A stretch of 12,411 nt of DNA, taken from the NCBI GenBank assembly GCA_902796985.1, contig CADBRC010000219.1:1-12411 (forward strand), written 5' to 3'. Source of the stretch: an uncultured Spirochaetaceae bacterium. Its GTDB lineage: Bacteria; Spirochaetota; Spirochaetia; Treponematales; Treponemataceae. The notes beneath the pieces were generated by a model, which ran no database searches, was not told the DNA's origin, and was given only the letters and a program-made list of their open reading frames with translations. Position numbers and translations under genes: made by a program. Shown piece after piece: positions 1-7,003 of this stretch (position 1 is the first letter of the stretch; every line of letters starts with the position of its first letter).

Positions 1-663
1 GGCATATTTGCCCTCTCCACTCTCTTCTACAGCCTTGAATCGTTTACGGTTTCTGGGGTCCCGGATAATCCAAGTCCTGATGACTCCATGCGATGCAGGA
101 GGCCTGCCCTGGCAGATAGCGATGTATTCTTTGACCATCCTGCGGTGATCTCTGAACTGGGCCGCAAGCCATTCCTGGCATGCGGAATCCTTCGCGGTTA
201 TGATGACCCCGGAAGTGTCCTTGTCCAAGCGGTGGACGATCCCCGGACGACGGGCAAGAAGAAGCTCGAATTCGGGGGCCTCTTTTTTTTGCTCGATTTT
301 CTTACGCCCCAGATGATACAAAAGGGCGTTGACTAACGTTCCGTTCCAGTTCCCAGCTGCCGGGTGCGTCACCATTCCCTGCTCTTTGTCTATGACACAG
401 ACGCGGGAGTCTTCGTAGATGATGGAGAGAGGGATGTCCTCGGGCTCGATATCGTCGGGGATCGTGTCCTCCCAGTCAATATGAATCTCATCGCCCGGCC
501 GTATCTTATAAGAAGGTTTCCGGGCCTTGCCGTTGACAAGAATCTGGAGCAAACCGCTCTTAAGATGACTGCGGTTCATCCCGCCCGGCTGAGATGCGAC
601 ATAGCTGTCCAGCCGCCCTGTCCCGCTGTAGTCATCAGGAACGTGTATGGAAAAGCTCGGCAT
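1..663 (-). CDS. rluD: RluA-family 23S rRNA pseudouridine synthase, RluD-like (3' end outside window)
   Basis: The gene reads from ATG at 663 and stays open to the window edge, so 221 N-terminal residues are visible and the C-terminus is missing. An S4-type RNA-binding domain covers about residues 15-62. The catalytic core starts near residue 80 and carries the family signature GIVHRLDKDTSG at 141-152, in which Asp147 is the expected catalytic aspartate. Enzymes of this family isomerise uridines to pseudouridine in 23S rRNA; RluD acts on the helix 69 positions. The start follows the stop of the upstream 180-residue gene by two bases, and the Shine-Dalgarno-like GGAAG lies inside that gene's last codons, so translation is probably coupled. 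The family assignment is secure. RluD rather than RluC or another paralogue is inferred from the S4 domain and the motif and is less certain. Confidence 0.93.
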   Translation of the reverse strand, partial: MPSFSIHVPDDYSGTGRLDSYVASQPGGMNRSHLKSGLLQILVNGKARKPSYKIRPGDEIHIDWEDTIPDDIEPEDIPLSIIYEDSRVCVIDKEQGMVTHPAAGNWNGTLVNALLYHLGRKKIEQKKEAPEFELLLARRPGIVHRLDKDTSGVIITAKDSACQEWLAAQFRDHRRMVKEYIAICQGRPPASHGVIRTWIIRDPRNRKRFKAVEESGEGKYA

Positions 664-665
664 CG

Positions 666-1208
666 CTAGTCTTCCGTTTCTTCCGCCTCTTTCCGACGGC
701 TGTTCTCTCGCAAAAGCAGCCCCGCTTCCTCGGGAGTCAGGGGTGTTATGCCTTCCCTATCCTTAGCTTCCTGCAGGAGACGCTCGCGTTCAGCTTTCTT
801 GCGCCTTGCCAAGTTGACAAAGAAATCTGTTAGACCTATTCCCAAGCTGACTCCGGCAGTCACGCCTACCATCGTCCAGATTTCCTCCTTCTCGAAGGCA
901 TCCTTGGGGCTGAAAGGATTTGGAAATCTGTCTGTCTTGCCTGAAAAATACTTGTAGCCTCCGTACCCCCCGGCAACCCAGAGACCGACGAAAGGAATGG
1001 AACCAAGACTTATTATTTCCCCCCGCCTCATGTCCTTGGCCCATTGAGGAAACTCGTCCTTACCATATGGCAGGGCCTCCTTGTCGTTCTCGGTGACAGG
1101 GGATGTATCCACCGGAGCGAGCTCGTTTTCCTCAGCGAAGACCCGGCAGGAATTTGTCATGAGAAAAAGGAATACAGCTATGACATACAGACTATTTTTT
1201 AATGCCAC
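666..1208 (-). CDS. Unrecognised exported or membrane protein, 180 aa
   Basis: I do not recognise this family. The start is GTG at 1208, chosen because it alone keeps the N-terminal hydrophobic segment; the first in-frame ATG (residue 17) would cut it away. Residues 1-25 look like a signal peptide (Lys4, hydrophobic core 7-17) with a possible signal peptidase I site at VFA|EE (25/26). Cys21 in TNSC is a poor lipobox, so lipidation is possible but not favoured. Two glycine-rich hydrophobic segments at about 65-88 and 110-132 may span the membrane. The tail from about 135 is highly charged (RRKKAERERLLQEAK) and probably helical. The first 17 bases overlap the end of the glycuronidase gene, and the stop lies two bases before the pseudouridine synthase start, so it belongs to this cluster by position. 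No function can be assigned from the sequence. Confidence 0.8.
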   Translation of the reverse strand: MALKNSLYVIAVFLFLMTNSCRVFAEENELAPVDTSPVTENDKEALPYGKDEFPQWAKDMRRGEIISLGSIPFVGLWVAGGYGGYKYFSGKTDRFPNPFSPKDAFEKEEIWTMVGVTAGVSLGIGLTDFFVNLARRKKAERERLLQEAKDREGITPLTPEEAGLLLRENSRRKEAEETED

Positions 1209-2349
1209 TTTCCAAGCCCCAGATTTTAACTTCCTTGCCAGTCAGCTTCCACAGGGCCTCAATAAAGAAGTAATCCCCGTAGACAATCGGGAAGTCATGT
1301 TCTTTGTCATGGTAGGCGGCAGTGCAGTGCTCCAGAAGCTCGTCCTTGTCCTTGTCCAAGCAGAGCCGGTTTTTTACAAGGGCTTCCAACATCTTGGTTG
1401 CTGCAAAGAAAAATGCCTCTGCATACTGTACATTCAGTTTGCTCAGTTCAATGAGGCCACATGCCGCTATTGCCGCCGCCGAGGAGTCCTCCCACGTGCA
1501 CTCTTCCGGCTGACAGAAGTCCACCGGGATAAGGAAGGAATCCGGTATCTTAGACAGGAAGTAGGTCGCTACATGCTGCGCCCCCTCCAAGTAAAAGTCC
1601 TCCTTTGTATGCAGATAGGAAAGGGTTAGACCGTACAGCGCCCAGGCCTGGCCGCGCGTCCAGCTGGAACCTTCCTGCATCCCCTGCCCTCCATAAGTCC
1701 TGAGGAATTCACCACTTTTAGGGTCAAATTCCGCGATGTGGACGGCAGACCCGTCCTCGCGGATAAAATGAGAGAGTACAGTATCAACATGCTTTGTCGC
1801 AATCACATAGTAACGGTAATCCCCGGTTGCTCTCGCCGCCCAGTAGAGGAGTGGAAGGTTCATCAGACAGTCGATTATCGCGTATCCCGCCCGAGTCTTC
1901 TTGCCATCCTCGTTCCAGGCGCGGATGAAATTTCCTGTAGAGTTAAACCTTCCGGCAAGATTATCCGCTGCGAGGCGGAGGCGGTTGTAGGAAGCCTTAC
2001 TGCGGGTCAGCGCAAATGAGGCATATGAAGTAGGAAGCCAGCGGAAGCCTGAGTCATGATCCATCGACTTATAGTCCAAGAAGACCTTATCCATCTGAGC
2101 CTCAGTCCAGTCCGCGCTTTCCTTGAAAATCGTGTTTCCCGTAGCTTGGAAAAGCTGCCAGTTTATACCACCCCAGAAGCCGTTCGTCCACCAGCCGATG
2201 CTTTCCTTGGAGCAGTCGTTCCACGTGCCATTCTTGGCGACATACGGAATCTTCCCCTTGTTGCGCATGACAACATGCTCCATCTTGGCGATTATTTTCT
2301 CGGAAAGGCCCTCTGCCCACTTCCGGTATACATCATCTATTTCTGCCAT
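1192..2349 (-). CDS. GH88 unsaturated glucuronyl hydrolase-like enzyme, 385 aa
   Basis: This enzyme is expected to remove the 4,5-unsaturated uronic acid left at the non-reducing end when polysaccharide lyases cut pectin, glycosaminoglycan or similar chains. There is no signal peptide, so it should act in the cytoplasm on imported oligosaccharides. Length fits the family. Counting residues gives a constant offset of 11 from the Bacillus sp. GL1 enzyme numbering as I recall it: His98-Asp99 (H87-D88), Trp145 (W134), Asp160 (D149, general acid/base), His204 (H193), Arg232 and Trp236 (R221, W225) within SSWTRGQAW. The position of that enzyme's His210 is Gly221 here, in the context YGGQGM. The ATG at 2349 has GGGAG six bases upstream and begins 10 bases after yggS ends. 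GH88 is favoured over GH105 because of these residues. The exact substrate is not determined. Confidence 0.92.
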   Translation of the reverse strand: MAEIDDVYRKWAEGLSEKIIAKMEHVVMRNKGKIPYVAKNGTWNDCSKESIGWWTNGFWGGINWQLFQATGNTIFKESADWTEAQMDKVFLDYKSMDHDSGFRWLPTSYASFALTRSKASYNRLRLAADNLAGRFNSTGNFIRAWNEDGKKTRAGYAIIDCLMNLPLLYWAARATGDYRYYVIATKHVDTVLSHFIREDGSAVHIAEFDPKSGEFLRTYGGQGMQEGSSWTRGQAWALYGLTLSYLHTKEDFYLEGAQHVATYFLSKIPDSFLIPVDFCQPEECTWEDSSAAAIAACGLIELSKLNVQYAEAFFFAATKMLEALVKNRLCLDKDKDELLEHCTAAYHDKEHDFPIVYGDYFFIEALWKLTGKEVKIWGLESGIKK

Positions 2350-2359
2350 GTCCGTCTCC

Positions 2360-3073
2360 CTACATTACCCGAGGGCCGAAAATTGCGGTCCCTATCCTGA
2401 CCATCGTGCTTCCCTCTTCGACGGCAAGCTTATAATCCCCGCTCATCCCCATGCTGAGCTCGGTCACCGGCAGAGAAGGATAATCTCTACCTATTTTTTC
2501 CCGGAGCTGGCGGAGAGTGGAGAACGATTTTCGTACCAAGACCTCATTTTCCGTGAAGGGGGCCATCGTCATAAGCCCAGAAGGGATGACATGCGGGTAC
2601 AGGCCCTTCGCACAGTTTTCCAAGGATGCATATAGGGCAACTTCGTCCTCATAGCCCGCCTTGGACTCCTCTCCCGTGTGCATCTCAAACAATATTTTTA
2701 TGCTTTTGCCAAGAGCTGAAGCCCTTTTCTCTATTTCTGCAAGCACCTCCTCGCGGTCAACGGACTGGATGCAGGATGCTATCTCTACGGCCTTCTTGAC
2801 TTTATTGAGCTGAAGGGTCCCGATTATGTGAAGTTCAAGGGGATCCCCTCCTATGGCCGCCAACTCCGTAAACTTAGAATATGCCTCCTGCACCCGATTC
2901 TCACCGAAGAGAACCTGTCCCGCCCTTGCTGCGGCGAGAATTTCTTCCTGCGGGTGGAACTTGCTGACAGCACAGAGACGGACATCCTCCGGTCTCCGGC
3001 CGGAAGCTTTTGCGGCATCAGCAAGGTCGGACAGGACCTTGGAAAGATTTTCTTTTATATCATTTTCAGTCAT
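2360..3073 (-). CDS. yggS: YggS/PLPBP-family pyridoxal phosphate homeostasis protein, 237 aa
   Basis: This is a full-length member of the fold-III PLP-binding family (bacterial YggS, human PLPBP), which holds pyridoxal 5'-phosphate and influences B6 vitamer and amino-acid pools without a known catalytic reaction. The PLP lysine is Lys38 in CAVSKFHP. Further family motifs are FGENRVQEA (56-64), HIIGTLQLNK (82-91), the SKAGYEDE stretch (137-144), and the phosphate-binding end SMGMSGDYKLA (207-217) with GSTMVRIGTAIFG (221-233). The start at 3073 has AAGG about nine bases upstream. It lies 35 bases after rsmA and 10 bases before the glycuronidase gene. It is a cytosolic housekeeping protein, and the assignment is secure. 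Confidence 0.96.
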   Translation of the reverse strand: MTENDIKENLSKVLSDLADAAKASGRRPEDVRLCAVSKFHPQEEILAAARAGQVLFGENRVQEAYSKFTELAAIGGDPLELHIIGTLQLNKVKKAVEIASCIQSVDREEVLAEIEKRASALGKSIKILFEMHTGEESKAGYEDEVALYASLENCAKGLYPHVIPSGLMTMAPFTENEVLVRKSFSTLRQLREKIGRDYPSLPVTELSMGMSGDYKLAVEEGSTMVRIGTAIFGPRVM

Positions 3074-3097
3074 TCTATAAGCCTTCTTTAGTTTCCT

Positions 3098-3106
3098 ATT
3101 TTAGCA
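3098..3106 (-). promoter_or_regulatory. Possible extended -10 promoter for yggS
   Basis: In the 35-base gap between rsmA and yggS the minus strand reads TGCTAAAAT, an extended -10 element (TGn followed by TAAAAT, minus-strand hexamer at 3103-3098). No good -35 box lies 17 bases upstream (TTTTCC only). It could give yggS and the genes after it transcription independent of rsmA. The call is weak and rests on one motif. Confidence 0.3.
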
Positions 3107-3108
3107 CA

Positions 3109-3981
3109 CTACGAGCGAAAGGAAAAGAGCGTATTGGCGAGGGAAGCGAACTGTTCCACGCTTAGGTTCTCCGCCCGCTCACCTTTGGAAACACCTGCCC
3201 GGGAAAACAGCTCGTCCGCACCCACGCCCTGTGGCAGGAGGGGTTTTATATTGTTCAGCAAAGTCTTTCTTCTTTGGGAAAAAAGAGTATGCACGAGAGT
3301 GACGAAGGTCTTGGAATCCTTCAGATCTACCGGCTTCTTCCGGGGAGTGAATAGTACGGCTTGAGAGGCGACGTTAGGCCGAGGCCAAAAGCAGCCGGGC
3401 GCAAGGTCAACGCAGGCCTTCACGTCGTACAGCCACTGGCACAATATGGAAAAAGAGGAATTGTCCTTGCTGCCTGGTTTGGCTCGCATTCTGTCGGCAA
3501 CCTCACGCTGAACGGTGAAGACACAGCGTGAAAAGCATATGCCTGCGGTAATAGTGTCAGCAATGAAAGTCGCAGCTATATTATAAGGGAGGTTACCGAA
3601 GAGTTTGATTTCACCCTCATTTTTCCCGGAGGAATCAAGCTGTTTTTTCCAGTTCTTAAGCACGTCTCCGGCGACGATGCAGAAAGACCCATTTTTCAGC
3701 TCATCTGCGAAAAAGCCTCCGAGCAGGTCGATGAACCCCCTGTCCAGCTCGAAGGCGGTGACATCAGCCCCGCCGGCAAGCAAACCGCTTGTCATTGCCC
3801 CGAGGCCCGGTCCTACTTCCCAGACTGCTTCGCCAGGGACAAGCTCCAAAAGGGCGATTATCTTTTCCCGTGCGTCCGGGCTCGTCAGAAAATTCTGCCC
3901 GAACTTCTTCTGCATCGCGAAGCCCTTCTCGTCAAGGATTTTCTTCAAGGCCTGTGGTGAATTGTAATCGGGACAGTTCAT
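3109..3981 (-). CDS. rsmA: 16S rRNA dimethyladenosine transferase RsmA/KsgA, 290 aa
   Basis: RsmA transfers four methyl groups from S-adenosylmethionine to the two adjacent adenosines of the 16S rRNA helix 45 loop during late assembly of the small ribosomal subunit. Motifs from the ATG at 3981 are QKKFGQNFL (24-32), the SAM-binding VGPGLGAMT (56-64), Glu78 in FELD at the end of the second strand, the catalytic FGNLPYN (128-134), SQRRKTLLNN (235-244) and ERAENLSVEQF (268-278). The reading frame stays open upstream to 4092, but those extra codons run through the terminator of the TRAP operon and do not resemble the family. The normal family start is MN..YNSPQALKKIL, which begins at 3981. No convincing Shine-Dalgarno sequence precedes this ATG (AGAAAG directly abuts it). 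It is the first gene of the minus-strand cluster that continues into yggS. Confidence 0.96.
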   Translation of the reverse strand: MNCPDYNSPQALKKILDEKGFAMQKKFGQNFLTSPDAREKIIALLELVPGEAVWEVGPGLGAMTSGLLAGGADVTAFELDRGFIDLLGGFFADELKNGSFCIVAGDVLKNWKKQLDSSGKNEGEIKLFGNLPYNIAATFIADTITAGICFSRCVFTVQREVADRMRAKPGSKDNSSFSILCQWLYDVKACVDLAPGCFWPRPNVASQAVLFTPRKKPVDLKDSKTFVTLVHTLFSQRRKTLLNNIKPLLPQGVGADELFSRAGVSKGERAENLSVEQFASLANTLFSFRS

Positions 3982-3987
3982 CTTTCT

Positions 3988-4016
3988 ACGATAGCATATC
4001 GGAGAGAAGTTTTCAA
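3988..4016 (-). promoter_or_regulatory. Candidate rsmA promoter giving a leaderless transcript
   Basis: On the minus strand TTGAAA (4016-4011) is followed after 17 bases by TATCGT (3993-3988), which is preceded by TGC to make an extended -10. Counting seven bases from the end of the -10 places the expected transcription start at 3981, the A of the rsmA start codon. This agrees with the lack of a proper ribosome binding site. Both hexamers are imperfect, so the promoter is inferred. Confidence 0.45.
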
Positions 4017-4056
4017 CTGTCAGTGCAGTACTAAAAACTGTCCGCCCGTACTGCGG

Positions 4057-4092
4057 AAAAATGCCCGTGCACGAGCGGGTGAACACGGGCAT
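4057..4092 (-). terminator. Rho-independent terminator of the TRAP operon
   Basis: A perfect 9-base inverted repeat, ATGCCCGTG (4061-4069) and CACGGGCAT (4084-4092), encloses a 14-base loop. In minus-strand reading the stem is followed at once by TTTT (4060-4057), with one further T contributed by the stem end. It begins nine bases after the dctM stop codon, so it ends transcription of dctPQM before rsmA. Confidence 0.8.
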
Positions 4093-4100
4093 GCAGACCG

Positions 4101-5396
4101 CTATCCTGCTACACCGAAAATCATGTTCGGGATAAAGAGAACCAGCTTGGGACAGAAGACAAGTATTGCGAGTTCTAGAAGGATTGCCAGCAGGAATGGA
4201 ATACTTTCCTTCGTGTACTCCTCCGGCGGACAGTCGATGATTCCGCAGACAGTGTAGAGCGCAGATCCGATTGGCGGGGTCATCACGCCCAATGTCACGA
4301 TGGTCGCCATGAGCACGCCAAAGTGAACGGGATCCATGCCGACACTCGTCACCATCGGGAGGAAAATAGGCGTAAGCAGGAGAAAGTTCACGTTGCTGTC
4401 TACGAACATCCCCGTAATGAAGAGGAAGCCGAGCATGATGAGAGTCAAAAGCTGCGGGTTCGAGGTAATACCGAAAATGAAGGAACTGAGCACAGCGGGA
4501 AGTTTGACCCAGGTAATCGCATAACTGAACGGACCAGACATCGCAATAATCAGCATAATTGCGCCGTTATCCTTAATCGTCGTAATGAGGGCTTCCTTGA
4601 AGTTTTTCCAGTTGAGCTTTTTGTAAACAAATTTACCAACGAAGAGGGCATAAACAACCGCAAACGCGCCGGATTCCGACGGGGTGAACAGGCCGAAGCG
4701 GATTCCCACGATAAGGATAATCGGGAAGAACAGAGCCCAGATGGAGTCCTTCAGGTTCAGGAGCAGTTCCCTGAGCGTCAGACGGGGTGCATCGGGCTGC
4801 GGAGGGTCAAATTTACGTATGCGGCTCGTAATCGTCGTTGTTCCCATCAGGAAAAGCATCATCAGGATGCCAGGGATAATTCCGGCGGCAAAGAGGCGGC
4901 CGATTGAGACCTCTCCTACGAAACCGAAGATTATCAATCCCAGACTTGGAGGAATTGTTGCCGTGATGAGGGCGGTCAGGCAGTTCACCGAGCAGATGTA
5001 GCCTTTAGTGTAGCCGCGCTTGAGCATCTCCGGGGCAAGGATTCTCGTTTCCATCGCCGCATCAGCGGTGGCGGAGCCAGAGACACCTCCCATCATCGTG
5101 GACATGACGACGGAAATCTGCGCGGTACCTCCGTACATCCTGCGGGTCAGAAGGCGTGCAAGACCAAGAAGCTGTTCCGTGATGCCGGAGACGTTCATCA
5201 GGTTCCCTGCAAAGATAAAGAAAGGAACGGCAAGGAAAGCAAAGGACTGACTCTGAAGCACGATCATTTGGACAGCGGCTTCAAAAGGGAGGACCGGCTG
5301 ACTCAGGAAATATGCGAAACCCGCAATTCCGATAACGAACGCGATGGGCATTCCCAAAAGCAGGAACGCAACGAAACAGATAAGAAGCAGTGTCAT
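4101..5396 (-). CDS. dctM: TRAP transporter large membrane subunit DctM, 431 aa
   Basis: DctM is the many-helix subunit that carries the substrate across the cytoplasmic membrane, driven by a sodium (or proton) gradient, after delivery by the binding protein. The protein is hydrophobic throughout and has the family landmarks in order: LGMPIAFVIGIAGF (14-27), VPFFIFAGNLM (57-67), MMGGVSGSATADAAM (101-115), TIPPSLGLIIFG (147-158), FTPSESGAFAVVYALF (237-252), FVDSNVNFLLLTPIFLP (331-347) and VMTPPIGSALY (371-381). Length is normal for the family. The start overlaps the dctQ stop as ATGA, with GGAGGG four bases upstream. A terminator follows the stop codon. The assignment is secure; the transported compound cannot be read from this subunit. 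Confidence 0.97.
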   Translation of the reverse strand: MTLLLICFVAFLLLGMPIAFVIGIAGFAYFLSQPVLPFEAAVQMIVLQSQSFAFLAVPFFIFAGNLMNVSGITEQLLGLARLLTRRMYGGTAQISVVMSTMMGGVSGSATADAAMETRILAPEMLKRGYTKGYICSVNCLTALITATIPPSLGLIIFGFVGEVSIGRLFAAGIIPGILMMLFLMGTTTITSRIRKFDPPQPDAPRLTLRELLLNLKDSIWALFFPIILIVGIRFGLFTPSESGAFAVVYALFVGKFVYKKLNWKNFKEALITTIKDNGAIMLIIAMSGPFSYAITWVKLPAVLSSFIFGITSNPQLLTLIMLGFLFITGMFVDSNVNFLLLTPIFLPMVTSVGMDPVHFGVLMATIVTLGVMTPPIGSALYTVCGIIDCPPEEYTKESIPFLLAILLELAILVFCPKLVLFIPNMIFGVAG

Positions 5397-5884
5397 TTTC
5401 CCTCCGTATGCACTGCGGCATCATTAAAGTGCCTGATGCAGTCCCGAATTTTCCCGACTGTCGCGATAGACATGGAGAACGTCGCGACGACGAGGCTTAG
5501 GCTGACAAGCGAATAAGGTATGGGCATGGACTGATAGGTGCGCAGTCTCTCCGCCCAGGCAAGACGAACTCCGAACACGCAGATAACAACCGTAACGCAG
5601 AGAATAATCGCATAAAGTGCCAGCATCACAGCCTTCTGCACTTTCTTTGGAAAGTATCGGGTCACCAAATCAATGCCGATAAGCTGACCGCTCCGCCAGG
5701 CGATGTCCGCGCCGAGGAAAGAAGTCCACGCGAGGAGCAACATAGCAAGGTCGATGTTCCATGACATCGATATCCTCAAAAAACGGAATATCGCCGATGC
5801 AAAAACTAGGACGACGAGCAGAATGAAACCGACCCCGCATATCGCCAGTTCTGCCTTGCAAAATGCCTCATACAATTTTTTCAT
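5393..5884 (-). CDS. dctQ: TRAP transporter small membrane subunit DctQ, 163 aa
   Basis: DctQ is the four-helix partner of DctM. The start is taken as ATG at 5884 (MKKLYEAFCKAE), nine bases after TGGAG. The frame stays open upstream to 5950, but that part crosses the hairpin and T-tract between dctP and dctQ and is not convincing protein. Four hydrophobic segments lie near residues 13-36, 43-62, 85-108 and 122-145. The second contains the Trp-rich stretch LLAWTSFLGADIAWR typical of the family, and MPIPYSLVSLSL precedes the last helix. The stop codon overlaps the dctM start by four bases, so the two membrane subunits should be made in step. Sequence is weakly conserved in this family, but the position between dctP and dctM makes the call firm. 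Confidence 0.93.
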   Translation of the reverse strand: MKKLYEAFCKAELAICGVGFILLVVLVFASAIFRFLRISMSWNIDLAMLLLAWTSFLGADIAWRSGQLIGIDLVTRYFPKKVQKAVMLALYAIILCVTVVICVFGVRLAWAERLRTYQSMPIPYSLVSLSLVVATFSMSIATVGKIRDCIRHFNDAAVHTEGK

Positions 5885-5900
5885 AGCATACAACTCCAGT

Positions 5901-5941
5901 AAAAAACAAGCTCCGCCCCCCGCAGAGAGGAAGCGGAGCCT
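5901..5941 (-). terminator. Terminator-like hairpin between dctP and dctQ
   Basis: On the minus strand AGGCTCCGC (5941-5933) pairs with GCGGAGCTT (5916-5908) to form nine pairs, one of them G-T, around a 16-base loop. After one G (5907) there are six T residues (5906-5901). It starts 16 bases beyond the dctP stop codon, and the dctQ ribosome binding site follows immediately. Such a structure should stop part of the transcription after dctP, giving more binding protein than membrane subunits, and may also protect the dctP 3' end. Confidence 0.75.
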
Positions 5942-5957
5942 GTCCTGCACGGTGAAA

Positions 5958-6953
5958 TTACTCGCTAAGCTCCTTGAACAGCCTGTCCTTCAGGCCGGCG
6001 GAGAAGCCCAGGTCATTGTTGACATACAGCGGATCTATCGCCTTCTTAAACTCATTGATGTCCACGTTGACGATGTTCACGCCGTTCTTCTTCATGTTCT
6101 CGTAGTATCCGGCCTCCTCGTTCTGGATAATCGTTCCGTACTCAGCGGCCGCGTCACGCATGATTTTGGTAAACAGGGCGCGGTCATCGGGTGACATGCT
6201 GTTGTAAAAGGTTGATGAACAGACAAATGCGGACTGCAGCATATAGTGTTTGGTCATCGCAAGGTTCTTGACAACCTCGTAGATACGGGAACCGTCGGCT
6301 GTGGCGACCTGAACCTCGCAGCCGTCAAGGGTCTTGGACTGGATGCCGGGGAAGCCCTCTCCCCAAGCGATGCCGATGTTCGCAAATCCCAGGTACTTGG
6401 CAAGGCTATTGCCAATCGTATTGCCAAAGCCACGGATACGAAGTCCTGACAAGTCTGAGACATGTTCAACAGGTGTAGTCGTGTAGAAACAGCGGAAGCC
6501 ATTGTACATGTTGGTGATGTAGACGATGCCCTGCTTCTCAAGCTCAGCCTGCCACTCCTTGAAGAGCTTGGTATCGGGGAGCTTCTTAAGCGCGGCAGGA
6601 TCAGTCAGGATATAGGGGGCCATGAGGATGTTCATGTCCGGAATGTTGAACTGGCTCGCAAGCCGTCCGGGATCGCTCGGAACAACGAGGCTTATCCCGA
6701 GCTTAGCCTGGGTGACAAGGGCGTCCGTGTCGCCTGAAAGCGCGCCCGCAACCTGAACGACTGCGTTGAAGCGGCCGGTCTCGTTCAATTTGTCGGCAAC
6801 GGACTGCATCATGCGGCTCTGGCCCGTGGTCGCAGCCTCAGTTCCGGCGAAAGTAACGGGAATCTTCGCATCGGCTGCCTTTTTGGAACAGCCGGACAGA
6901 ATCAGCCCGCAGAGCATAAGCGAGCCTAAGGATATCAAAGCAGTTTTTTTCAT
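5958..6953 (-). CDS. dctP: TRAP transporter substrate-binding lipoprotein, DctP family, 331 aa
   Basis: This protein binds the substrate, usually an organic or sugar acid, outside the cytoplasmic membrane and delivers it to DctQM. The start is ATG at 6953, five bases after GGAGG. An in-frame GTG four codons earlier overlaps that ribosome binding site and is unlikely. Residues 1-21 are a lipoprotein signal ending in LILSG|C, so Cys22 should be lipidated and the protein tethered. The body matches the DctP fold: VTQAKLGISLVVPSDPGRLA (80-99), DLSGLRIRGFGNTIG (167-181) in which Arg174 sits where the family places its carboxylate-binding arginine, WGEGFPGIQSKTLDGCE (197-213), and a helical C-terminal part. 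It heads the operon and is expressed from the promoter at 6995-7023 next to a GntR operator. The ligand is unknown. A uronate or related sugar acid would fit the GntR/FCD regulator, but this is inference. Confidence 0.95.
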   Translation of the reverse strand: MKKTALISLGSLMLCGLILSGCSKKAADAKIPVTFAGTEAATTGQSRMMQSVADKLNETGRFNAVVQVAGALSGDTDALVTQAKLGISLVVPSDPGRLASQFNIPDMNILMAPYILTDPAALKKLPDTKLFKEWQAELEKQGIVYITNMYNGFRCFYTTTPVEHVSDLSGLRIRGFGNTIGNSLAKYLGFANIGIAWGEGFPGIQSKTLDGCEVQVATADGSRIYEVVKNLAMTKHYMLQSAFVCSSTFYNSMSPDDRALFTKIMRDAAAEYGTIIQNEEAGYYENMKKNGVNIVNVDINEFKKAIDPLYVNNDLGFSAGLKDRLFKELSE

Positions 6954-6987
6954 AAAATCCTCCACAACATAACTAGTTTAACTGACA

Positions 6988-7003
6988 TACTGATATGTTA
7001 GTA
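6988..7003. promoter_or_regulatory. Operator palindrome over the dctP -10 box
   Basis: The 14-base core 6989-7002 (ACTGATATGTTAGT) matches the symmetrical pattern ACTRAYATRTYAGT. It covers the minus-strand -10 hexamer TAACAT (7000-6995). Its reverse complement recurs at 7099-7114 with 14 of 16 bases identical. A further half-site, ACTGACAT, abuts it at 6981-6988. The likely binder is the GntR/FCD protein encoded alongside, and occupation should block dctP transcription. Binding is inferred from symmetry and duplication. Confidence 0.72.

Noticed and set aside
4025..4054. Inverted repeat GCAGTAC / GTACTGC upstream of rsmA
   Set aside because: It has seven base pairs with a 16-base loop, no T-tract and no second copy. 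It may be chance, so I do not call it an operator or terminator.
3982..4092. In-frame extension of rsmA by 37 codons to 4092
   Set aside because: The extension runs through the terminator hairpin of the TRAP operon and the likely promoter, and the family's conserved N-terminus starts at 3981.
4323..4907. Plus-strand open frame of 194 codons opposite dctM
   Set aside because: It is antisense to transmembrane codons, giving a highly charged peptide with no recognisable domain. It is a shadow of dctM.
5885..5950. In-frame extension of dctQ by 22 codons
   Set aside because: It crosses the hairpin and T-tract between dctP and dctQ. The ATG at 5884 has a good ribosome binding site and a normal DctQ beginning.
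6954..6965. GTG at 6965 as the start of dctP
   Set aside because: The extra codons contain the GGAGG ribosome binding site of the ATG at 6953, and the lipoprotein signal begins properly at that ATG.
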